From Aquila chrysaetos chrysaetos (lineage: Eukaryota > Chordata > Aves > Accipitriformes > Accipitridae): DNA of 64,000 bases. This document shows, piece by piece, positions 12,011 to 23,600 of this stretch. The DNA lies in contig NC_044020.1 in the NCBI RefSeq assembly GCF_900496995.4, forward strand, positions 12,666,001-12,730,000. The letters are read 5' to 3'. The position numbers and the translations under genes are program-made. The stretch's first letter is position 1. Every line of letters begins with the position of its first letter. The notes beneath the pieces are model-generated. The model did no database searches. It had not been told where the DNA came from and saw only the letters and a list, made by a program, of their open reading frames with translations.

Positions 12011-13800
12011 TGGGTTTTCTTGTTGAACAGCAAGTTCCAACCTCTCCGTCCTCTTCCTGGAGTGATTTAACTGTTACCCAGTTTATCATTTTATCACAGG
12101 AAAGTGCAAGAAACCCATTTTAATGAGACCCTTAACTTCTCAAAAGCAGTGGTCAATAATGAGCCTTTGGCCTTTCAATAGAATACTCTGAAACAAGGTA
12201 CTATAGAGAGTAACTCATAGAATGGATCCTCTTTATGAGAGGAGGGGCCTAAGGGAATGGGAGGGAGCAGGGGCGAAGGGTGATGTATAAGCAGTGCGAT
12301 TACTTTTATGGCTGAGACTGTCAAGAAGTTACCGAATAGCAGAGAAACATGCTCGGCTATGACAGTCAGCAACTTGGCGGCTCTCCCTGTTTGAAATACA
12401 GGTGGAGCTTCACCAGCAGTGGTTCTGTGCTTGCCTTTTGGCAGTGAAGCTAGAGCAGGGCATGCTGCAAGGGCTGGGGAAGCCCCCGTCCCCAGCACAG
12501 AAGAGTCCGACCTCCTCGTTTTCTGTTGGGTCCCTCGCCCTCCTCTCTGGGGTGGAACGGAGCAGGGATGGGCACCTGCAGTGCTGGGGAGAAGAATCTT
12601 TTTAGTGTAGCTCTGTAATAGGAATTCCATTCCCAAATTTGCGACCATACTGGTAGAGTAGAAGAGTGGGACTACTTTACAGGGTCATTCTCAGACAACT
12701 GTGGACTTGCAGGAATTATTTGGTATTTCTAAACACTAATTGCTGCTGCATTTCTTTCCATTTTAAGAACAGCTTCTGTTATGAGTCATGCTGCGCAAGG
12801 CCTTGAAGGAAAAAAAAAGCTCCCAGTGTAAGTTTTACTGCCGTTTTCAAAGGGACCAATCCCGAGAGGCATATTGTGGCGATTTCTCTTAGAGGAGGCA
12901 TGGCTACGTTTGCACTGTTTCCAGAAAGTCAAGAAAGCTGATGCAGTTGTGTTTATATGAGACTTTAAACTCTTCCGTTGTAAAAGTTTAGAGCGGCTTT
13001 GAATACAGTAATTCTGAATGTCTGCACATTCCCTTCCTAACAGGTATCCGATTTCAACAGTGAGTGCATGACTCAAACATGTGGTATGTATTTCTTCCCT
13101 GAGCCGTTCTGAACGCAGCACTGAATTGGAGAGAAACTAGTATGGTGAAATGTGAAACTACAGTTAATTATAATTTGTCCTATCTTTCCATACTGAAGTC
13201 AATCCTTGTTCTTTGTCCTGTTGAGGAGGTAGGTGGATAGTAGAGGATCTTTTAAGGAAAAAGGACCAATTAAGTGGTGAAGGTAAAGTATGAGGAACAT
13301 GAATAAAGGCTGAATACTTCAAATGTATTTACATTTAGACAGCTTTAGGAGACTTGACCTGATAGAGCAGTGATGGCCAAGCACAGGAACAAGGTCCTGT
13401 TTCAAGTCTGACATTCATTTCAGGGTTGCACTAATAAAGAGTTTGTGTAAATGTTCCTGGTTGAGCTCTAACTTCCAGTCCTGCGGTAGCATCCTCCTTG
13501 TCTCCAGCACTGCACTTCTGAAAAATACTACTGTTACCCAGTTTGAAATACTGCTTAAAAATTCTTCCATTGACCTTCTTACGGGAAGGAACAGCTGTTG
13601 CTTTGCTCTAACCTTTAAAACCCACTTGAAGTTTTCTGTATCCCATCCCAAAGCAAATACAAGGTTGTACAGACATGGTGGTAGTCTCTTTAGCATTCTA
13701 TTTGTAACTAGTCAGAATGTGTTCACTTCTTTGAGCTTGTTAAACAGGAAACAAGTTGTAACGGTTTGAAGGGTATTAGAGGCACAAACAGCTACAAGTG
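12011..13800. other. Gap between convergent WNK1 and RAD52
   Basis: About 1.8 kb without a coding region I can support. Open frames here are short and unlike known proteins. It may include alternative 3'UTR of either gene. Confidence 0.5.
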
Positions 13801-13804
13801 TGGT

Positions 13805-14586
13805 TTGTTGTTCAAATGTCATATTTATTTTTATATTGAAAAGGGTTGAAAGCTTATTTAAAAGCAAAAGTTCAGCTCCCATTCATTTTACGAAGAGTCC
13901 AAGCAAATACTGTCTGAGATGCTACATGCAGCTCTGGCAGCAGTCACAGTGCACTCCTGCCCCTGTGCTGCCCTCCTGGGCAGGCATGGCTCAATCCGCT
14001 GCTGCTGCTGCTGCATGGGAACCCGACAGAGCTGAGGAACAAGGTGAGGAGCAGCAATGGGCTCTGACCCTGTTTGTGCAGCCACGGGGCAAATGGCTGG
14101 GCTGCACATCAGGGGCAGACGCTGCCACAGCTTCACACCCTCAGCCTCACCAAATGGGCGACCACAGCTTGTGGGCTTTGTCACCTGACCATAACCCACC
14201 CTCTCCCCATTTTACTGAAAATCTCTTTTCTCTGTGCTGAAATGCAACACTGAGGGAGAAAAAAGCTATGAATTGCATCTCGTTTCAAAAATTCATTCTG
14301 TTACCATTTCAGGCAAGTTACGTCTAGCGTCAGCTTGTAATACAGCCACAAGTCTAGTGCTGCAGAAGCACAAATCATTGCTTTTCTTACAGAAAAAGGC
14401 ATCTGAAACATGCAATAACCTAAAAGTACATTAAGTTCTTGCTGGCTGTATTAAACTCTTCTGTGTTGCTTCACCACAATATACAGGAAAATCCATTAAT
14501 GCATTAGACTTCCTCGCATAATTTGAATAGCCAACTGCAGTCTTCTGATGTAATCCAGTATGGGGGTAATGATACCACCAGGTGTC
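13805..14586 (-). other. RAD52: RAD52 3'UTR (approximate end)
   Basis: Non-coding sequence after the RAD52 stop, ending near the AATAAA at 13824. It includes a GC-richer patch (about 13940-14150) with (GCT)5 at 13998-14012, which reads as an AGC repeat in the transcript. Confidence 0.55.
13824..13829 (-). terminator. RAD52: RAD52 polyadenylation signal candidate
   Basis: TTTATT on the plus strand is AATAAA on the RAD52 strand, about 760 nt beyond the stop codon. It is the only hexamer I found between the stop and this point, and T/G-rich sequence follows in the RAD52 direction. Confidence 0.5.
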
Positions 14587-14645
14587 TTACGTAGGTTCTA
14601 GTCTCCTTTTCTTCAAGCTTTGACTTCTCCTGTGGGGGTTACGCT
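14587..14645 (-). CDS. RAD52: RAD52 coding exon 11 (C-terminus)
   Basis: After a CTGTTTGGCAG acceptor it encodes residues 399-417, [19 protein letters not shown], then TAA (14589-14587). It aligns with the human ending and carries the basic nuclear-localisation-like cluster. Confidence 0.93.
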
Positions 14646-17600
14646 CTGCCAAACAGGGAGATACATAGTGAGAAATGGAAGTTTCTTAAAGCTTTTTTCT
14701 GCTTCTAAAAGTGCTCCTCAATTCTTTTTCTAGCTCTTCCTCAATAGGAGTTGGATGGAAAAAAACAGATAGATAGTTTTCCTAGCCCACTATCGCAGCA
14801 TCTGCAGCCAGGTCCAAGAAAAGAAGAAACGTTTCTCCCACTCCAATTTACTAACCTAACAGTGCTGCTTTTACAGCCGAGAGCCATTGTTAAGACAGAA
14901 CTCAGTCGTCTTTTTGGTAGCACGTACCTGGGGTATGCTGGTTGGCACAGCTGCTGTTGCTCATGATTGTAGCAGATGGCTGCAATGGTGCAGTGGTAAT
15001 GTGGTAATTCATTCTGTGAGGTGTCCTGCTGCGAGTAGTCATTTGATGGCTTCCACGGGGTGTTTCAGGTATCTGCTGTCCAGCTGATGGGTCTGCCATT
15101 TTATGGCCCATTATCTTAAGATCAGTGGTCTCCAAGGAAATGTCCCAAAGTTCAGGATCATCTAGAAGGAATGAAAAGGTGATCAAACCAAAGATGACAG
15201 TATTGTACTACAGGAATGACAGTAACGCCAGGACCAGCCCACTCTTTTCCTACGAGTGGTGGCCACTGTGAAAGTTAAACTGTAAAGCATCTTTTATGCC
15301 AGTGCACAGCAGGGAAACAGTACTACCCCTTGTGCTCTGGAGTTAAGCAATGTCCAGGCACTGTGGTGTAAGTGTGACCCAAATAGCCACGGTTATTTTA
15401 AGACGACACCTACCGCCCCAGGCCCTGCCAAATGTTCTGTTTCTATCCCTTCAGGAAAAGGGTTTACTGAACGGGTGTAACAACTCCACTGAAAAGCCTA
15501 AGTGTGAAACCCCTCATAGTAATGGACATAATTTCCCTGCCACTTAAGCAAAGTTTGTGTTGTTAAGATCAGACTCGTACTCACACTTCCATTATTGCAA
15601 CCTCTTCAGAACTTTACCTTTACACTACTCTGAAGAGTTGATTTAAATTCTGATGATTTAACATCTTACTCATCACTTTTTGGCTGACCTGCAAAGAACT
15701 CCTCTTCTATTGCTAGCTCCTGTTGTACTGCTGCTGGAGTGCTGTGCTTTACTGGAGCATCGGATGTTGCTGGATGGAGGTAACGTAAGAAGAGATTAAT
15801 ACTAGAAATACAGAAGAACCCTTTTGCTCCTTAACAGAGCATAAGTCTGCAATGATAAGCAGCAGCTGCCACCAGGTACCCTGTTTTTTCCTAGAGCTGG
15901 TTATGTTTTGGTAGCAGTATGTGGAATGGTAAGATTCTGTACCTGATGATGGCTGACAAGAGCAACTGCACTACTTTAAAATGGTTGTTAGCCTGTGTAC
16001 CCCATCCCCAAGTTTCTGCTCACCACACAGCTGTCCAGACTTCCCCATGAGTAAAGAGCAACATATTAGTAGCTAATGCAATGTCTATTTGCCTGCAACC
16101 ACCTCAGTGAAGTGCTGCAGCCTCAGCTCGGGTGCAGCATGTTAATGGTACTGATAACAGCCGCTGTGCTGTATGAAGCTTTAGGGTGGTTGGAAAGTTG
16201 CAGTTTTAATGATTCAGTTTCAGAGCTGACATTCCTGCCACTTTAAGAATGTAGAGGGGGGAAAAAGTATGATAATACTCCTTCCTTTGGCCTCAAAGGT
16301 GTGTTGATAGTACAGTACAAAAGCAAATGAAACTGGTCAGGCTCCTGTATTGAGGGTAACACATGCCTGCCAGTAGCTATCGTTAAAACTGTCAATTTTT
16401 AATGCCAAGTCTTACCTTGTTTGCTGCTAGGAGTAACTACTGGAACCTGATGCTTTTTCTCCATCTGTTCCCAGAACTGCTGCTGTAGCTGCTTTTGTCG
16501 CAACTTCCGCTGGTAAGTGGCATCGCACTCAATAGCTAAGGAGTCTGTATTTCTGCCCCTCCCCCAAATAAGCACAAAGTTAAACAGTATTTCAGCAATT
16601 ACATTTTATGAAGAAAAAAAATGCATAAAGAAATAACAGCAAGGAAAATGCACTAAACTAGCATTTTATGGAATCTTCCAAATTGGGCTGTCTCTGTGTT
16701 TTAAAAGGTACAGTAACTTCTAATATAGCTTATGGAATAAATTTATAATAGCAGTCTCACCTGGAACTATTTGGCTTTTTCTGATCTACTGTCACTACAG
16801 CAGCCTCTGTCTGACCAGGCTTACAATTAGATGCCATCTCACAATGTTGTCTCCCTCCTGTGTTCTGCCTTTCCAAACAGCTATTGTATCTTGCTTTCTC
16901 TATTTCAGGCTCATAGTCCTGTCTTTTAGCTTTGACCAAATCTAACTCAGGGGGCATCTAGTAAAGGAAGACAAGAAAACATAGTCAGAAATTTCCTTCA
17001 TCAAGTTAATGAAACATTCACAGGCTTTTTCTGTACAGTACTGTTGAAAAATCTTTGTTTGCCCTAAGTGGAATAGCAATTTAGAAAACTGAAATGCATT
17101 TTCAGTTAGTTAATCATTTAATTCATGTGACTTTTTGTTAGTTTAATAGTTCAGTGCTTCAGGGCAGATAGCCCATGTCTCCCTGTAATGTGCTCTCTGC
17201 AAAGGAGAACAGATGCAGGTGATCGATGCAGAATTCTGCAGCTTCTCAGTCTCACAGTTTTGGCAGTTCCATTTTCACGCTTGTATTAAAGGGCATGGCA
17301 AACCTTTACTCAGTTCTGCAATCATGAGGTCACTGAGGAAGGTACACCATTCTCTTTTTATTAAAGATGGGATGGTTTGGCTCTGTCATTTTACAAATTT
17401 GTGGCAATGCCACTAATAGGCAATGACCCTGGCAAAGCAGAGATCTGTGCCATCGTTACTTGGCAAGGTGTCACTTTGGCTCTGCTCCTACAGTCTAAGT
17501 TAGCCAGATAGAACCACCTCGTAGCTCTAGGCTGGCTAGCAGAGTTTGGTAGATCCTAGCACGATGAAGGCAAGTTTACAATGAAACTCTGTGGATCAGT

Positions 17601-20600
17601 AGTACTTGTAAAAGGCTTACTTTTTCCTCCATCGGCAAGGTAGGTTACTGCCTAGAAGCCTACTGCCCCCAACTGGTACAGATCAGGAACTATCAAGATT
17701 AAAGTTCATTTCTGAGGTGCAACCTCCAGCCAGGACAACTTTAATACTGTAAAGACTGCTGTGTTAACATCACAGCATACTTATAAATTGTGACAGCTCT
17801 GAAACAACAGGGTTACAGTGTGGTTGTCACTGATGAAGATGTACATCAAAATTTATTGTCTCTCTCTGGACCAAAGACCTCCAAAAGAGGCATTTCTCCG
17901 TGGTGTTGGTTACCTCAGAAGGTTCACAGAGGGTAAAGCAACAGCAGCTCTTCTCTTGCAAACTGAAACCTAAGGAGGTAAGGAGTCTGAAAAGCAAAGC
18001 AAGATGTAACGTGGCTTCTTATTGTTTGGGAAGGATAAGAACCATACTTATGGCAAGGAAAATAAGTGTTCAAGTACACATCAGTTGTACGTGCTAATTC
18101 TTCATACATTCAAGAGCCACAGTTTGCCAGTAGTATCATATCAGGTATTTAAAACAAATTAATTGGAGTGTAGATCTTCCTAATGTTATTTCTCATCCTC
18201 CAGCAGCCAAGTCCAGAACATCCTGCTCACATAATTCCGTTGCAAAATTCAGGTACCAACACATTATTGAAGTGAAGCAGAAGACATTTGCAGGGCCATT
18301 TGTACACTCCTCATGCAGCAAAACAAAATAGTGTTACCTGTTTTGCTGTTCTGGGGTAAAACTTTGAAGAGACTGGCAACAGCTAGAAGTTGTCCAGTCT
18401 AAAAAGGTTGGTTCATCCTTTCTATCATAGATGCATCTAGTAGTTTGCAGTGTTCTTTTGGGAAGGATCCAATTTGGTTCACTGAAAGTTGAAACCACCT
18501 TTAGAAATTACCTTTGCTTGAGACCTCAGTATAAAAACACTGGTACAGAATAATTACTTGTTAACTATTCTAACAAGAACAATGAGGGGTGAAATACAGG
18601 TACACTGTAAATTTTGTTACAAGGACCATGCTGAGTATATTTTCTGTCTAGCTGCGATGTGCATTAGGGCCTAGTAGAGTTTGAATACCAGTTAGTAAAA
18701 GGACAAAGCAACTATCAATGCATATATTGACATTGCTACTGTATGGATTTTGCTTAAAATTAAGTGAAAGTTCCAACTACAACAAGCAGCTTTGGTATGT
18801 GACCCACCTGGTATTGTTTCTAGGATATCCTGGGTTATGCATATTAAAAACTTTATTTGAAGGAGGAAGTCTTTCTCACGGAAGAACTTCCTATTTTCTG
18901 CCAGAGCTCCCTAAAGTCTAAAGAACGCTCCTTTGTCTTGCTGCCCACTGGCTAACATATAGGCTGTCCGCTTGAGAGACTTCAGCACTAAACGAAATAG
19001 CCCCGATTTTGTAGGAATGCACGGAGAAGCTGTACCTGCTTTAGGGTAGGTTATGCAGATAATAGATACGCTGTCTGCCTACTCCTCCGCCCTGCCTGCA
19101 GCCTCTAGTTTTATGACATAATACAGCAATTTGCCATCCTTTTTTTTTTTTTTTTAATTCCTGAAAAAATCCAGTAATGAAAGGAATATGACAAGTAAGT
19201 TTGATTTTTAAAATTCATAACAGTAAACTGGATTGTGCAACCACTGACAATGAGAACAGACTGAGAGATGTGTTCTGGTTTTTGCCTTATACAGGGCAAA
19301 AACATACAGTAAAGAAACACACAGACAGCCTTGACAGACTCTATTCTCCCAAGGACTTCCATTTCATTTATGTAAGGAATATATACCTTGACACTGGTAT
19401 CGTTGCTGATACACATTTAAAGCAGAAGTGGCTATATGAGAGCGATGAACTGAGTTGCTGCAACTACCAAAGCGTAAACAGCCTGAAGAACTGCAGCACA
19501 TGGAGAAAATGGCACCTAGAAAAAGCTAGTTTAAACAGGTCAGTGATCCCTGTGGTAACACTTAACCTGCTATGAACATAGATGTATGCACTACTGGCAC
19601 TGAACAGAGAAACTTAGACAACATGGCCATAAATGTCATGACATCTTGGGTAGGATACTATGGTTTCTTCACCATAGTAATCTTGCCTACTGCAAATAGT
19701 CAAAATTTAGAGTAGTTGTGGTAAAATGTCAGGGAAGAAATCTGTAACAAACAGTTCACACAAACTAGCAGGCAAAGGCCATTTGTCTCACAGCTGGCAA
19801 CATTCAGGGATGAGATGCATTGATATCATTATTTATAATCTTTTTAATATGAAGGACCAGGAGCCGCAGACATCTTGCAGTCCCTGCTCTAACAGCCCAT
19901 GTACTGCACCTGACGTGGAAGCTTATTCACGGCTCGTAGGTAGTCTTTGTCTAAGATGCAGTTCCCAAGAGCATTCCCAAAGCACCTGAGAAACAAGAGA
20001 GCTCACTGTGACTGAAAATAACACTTAATTCTCACTTAACTTCTGAAAATATACAAGTCTGATCTTCACTTACTTGAGTGCCCTCTTCAGTCCATCTGTT
20101 ACTGCCTCCTTTCTTGCCTTTTCGAGGGACAAGGCCTTAGACTTTAGGCCTTCGCTGACTCCATACCCCACATCTTCATGGTATGACCCATCCTGCAGTA
20201 AAATTTTAAAACTACTAAGTATAAGGGAATTTCTGCACATACAGCATTTCTTTTTAGATGCTGTGCTTTCCTAAGCCTGATTACTCACTCTTAGCTGGTT
20301 GTTCTATAGCAAGGTCAATGTTTTGGACACCGCTAGGTTCTCTGGTGTAGTACAGTACTCAAGAACCACAGTCTGACCTGTGCATGAACTTTTATTCACA
20401 GCTTTAGACAATTGCTCAACTACAGATGGAGCAAACAAAAAAATCCACTTACCTTAAGCTGAACTTTCACAAATGCACAGACCCCCACATAGAACCTGCC
20501 ATTGTTGAGGTCAACAAAGTCTGGGGGAGGGAAAAGTAACATCCTAAATAATACAAAAGACTTCTGATCTACATTTAGATCTTATTTTGTCCTTTGAGGG

Positions 20601-23600
20601 CATTCATAAACCTGTACCATACTTGCTGAATGTGCCCACGATACTGTATCATCTTCTATAAAATGGAGCATGACTTACAAAATATTAACTGTAGTTTGAG
20701 AATGCTGACTTGCATATATGCTCTGGGCATGTTACGTGATACTTTCTAGTTATTAGTGGCTAGACCTGCCAAACACTCACACCCTGCTACTGCATGTATA
20801 AACTTAGAAAGAAGGAAGAGTTGTAAATGTTACTTCTCATTCAGCTACATATCCTAAATGTTCAAAGCATAACAATTTTTTCAGCTGGAAGGAAAGATGT
20901 AAAGTATCGATTTATAAAAACAGCAATGGGAAAGAAACTGTTGTCTACAAAAGTACTTTCTTTCCTATTATATAGTATAAGTCTCCAGTTTGTGAAATTT
21001 TGTACATGGTTTTCTCCCAGACAGACTGCCTGAAGAGCTTAACAGGTTGCAATACAACTCTCAGTCCAGAATCTCTATCTAGCTTATTTACACCAAAAGC
21101 AATGCTATATAACATACATAGGGCACTCTAGTTGGCAGTCTTGCAAGTCCGATACAAACATGACACATGTCTGAAATGAAATGCTTTGAAATACAAGTAA
21201 CTGTACTCTGGGATCCAAAAGTTCTTCTGTACTCATCTGGTCTACTTGTTTAATTGTTCTGTAAACCTGCTGGAGGTGCAAGCCCTTTTTCTACCCAGGA
21301 ATTTAAAACCAAACATAACAGAATCCTCTGTCTCTGAATTTCTAAGGAATGACTTGTTATGGCATTATTTGAAAAAGATAGAAGTTTGAAGGATGTCAGT
21401 CCTTTCTTGACTAAAAGGGGGGAAAAAAAGTGGTACAGAATAGATGGTAAGCAATGAATTAACTTGTTTTATGTCTAGAATCTATCAGCCTGAGGTAAGA
21501 AAAGATTTCTGAAGGCAGGGTGGGGTGGAAGGACGTACATTTAAGCAGTTTTGTTGAGCTACTTCAACAAGCAGTCTTCAGTCTAAGCATAGCAGATCTG
21601 CAAACACGGACAATACTCCTCTGGTAGAAACTATTTTGGCTATCAAGATGGAAGAAGCTTAAGCTTTGAGATCACCTGAATACCATTTTCTAGAAGAATA
21701 ACTTTTTCCAAAGCTTTCGACTGTAAAAAAACTCAGAACCAGGTATTGGGTAGCAGAGGAATCTGCAGGAAAAGATGGGTCCCTAAAGATTAGGAGAATA
21801 TTAACCGATAATATAAAAATTACAGGTGAGTATGAAAGTTGGCTCAGGGCTGCTGGGTGTTAAATAGTTTAATTGTAATTACTCTTGACTGAGTGTTCCC
21901 ATAGAAATCAGAAAACTTGATTAGAATAGCTCAAGAATAATCATAAACACACTTAGAATAATGACTATGATATATTCCAGTGCAAGATCTAAAAAGAAAA
22001 CAGAAGCTCCATTATTATTCAATTTCTCTCATTCTTACCAACTGCTAAGACACCTGGAAATTCCACATGCCTCTCCCCAGGTTCTTTGAAGTGATCAAAT
22101 TCTAGGATAGATACCCCGGTCCTTATCTGAGAGACTTTTCCTTCAGGACCTCACAGTGAAACAAAAGGAAAGACTACTTTACCCTCAAGAGATACTTACC
22201 AACGTTCTGCTGAGTGACTGAATGAGCCCAGCCATTGAAGCCAAACATCTCATTGGCCAGACTGATTACCCTGTGACCCTCAATGTAACAGACCTGAAAA
22301 GAAAAGCATATATATATATATATAAAAATACATACGCATGTGCACACATCTATACATGCTTTATTTTAAAGAGGGATTATACCCATTGTCTTACACTGAG
22401 GAAACCTAGCTAAGTTCAAGGTTCAGATAATGTGAATAAAAGGATGATAGTGCAGCTTTAGGTTTGCCTTCTTCCAGCACCTATGATGGGGGGTTAATAT
22501 GACAACTAATATGACTTAATCAATGGAAGGCAGAGCTAGCGGGCACTAAAGAGGGCAGCCAATGTTATGTAATGCTTCATATAGTCCAGTTCTGCGAAAA
22601 AATAAGAAAAAGATCTCAATGTTCCACAAATAGATAAATATTGCCTTGTAAAAGAGGAAGCACTGAAAAGTTAAGTCTTTTTTTAAAGTGTAAAAGGAGC
22701 CTGTGGCTCAGTAAAAGCCACAATTTATGCTATGCTGACTTTGCTTTCATATCTGCGTATTAAACTACTAGTGGGAAATTAACTTCAAAAAAAATCAGGA
22801 TTATTGTAACTTTTTTTACCCTAGTTTTCCTGGACAAAACTAAGTTGAAACATCTATGCATGTTTGTTCATACCTTTTGTCCTCCTCCAGCTTGCCGACT
22901 GCTGATATATTCTGGACCCAGTCTCTGACGAAGAGCATGCTGGATAGCTTGATATTCACTTGCTGTGTATTGATACTTGACAAAAACAAGGTAAGACAAA
23001 TCTTCTCACTTTCCCTATTTTAGCTCCCTCTCTTCTCCTAATATCATTATTTTACCCCATTTTTCCACGTACAGTCCTTCCAAGAGGTGTATGATCCATT
23101 TTTAGAATCAGGATATAACAGATGAGGAAAGACCTCGGTGTGTGTGTGCATTACATTTGTGCATTATATTCTTTTTTTCTCTTACTCTTAAAGTATATGT
23201 ATACAAGCATTAATTATTGAGCTGTAGCAATTATTTTTCATTTCTCAGAACCATCGCTTTTGCAGTAGAAAAACTGAGATGAGCCAGGCCTATTAGTATC
23301 CTATTGAAATCTTAATGTAGTCATAATCCTAGTCAAGGTTGCCAGAACACACATACAAGCTTATATTTTACTTCTCAAAAATAAAACATCGTATCACTGT
23401 GACCAACACGAAAAGTGTATGTAAAAACTTCAACAAAACCAAAGTTTAACTTTACTCTACCACCATATGCCATCAGGGCAGGGAGGACAGCCGCTCAGGC
23501 AAGCAGTCAAAATAGGAATTTCTTGAGGAGTGTTCAGCAAATTCCCCTCATGCAGGGAAGGTCCTTTGGATAACTCCAACATCACTGGTATCATTGGGTA

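Noticed and set aside
13800..14240. 146-codon plus-strand frame with an alanine run
   Set aside because: It is antisense to the RAD52 3'UTR and the alanines come from the (GCT)5 repeat. There is no independent support.
19140..19155. T16 run as the tail of a processed retrocopy on the minus strand
   Set aside because: The neighbouring sequence shows no retrocopy coding similarity and no target-site duplication that I could see.
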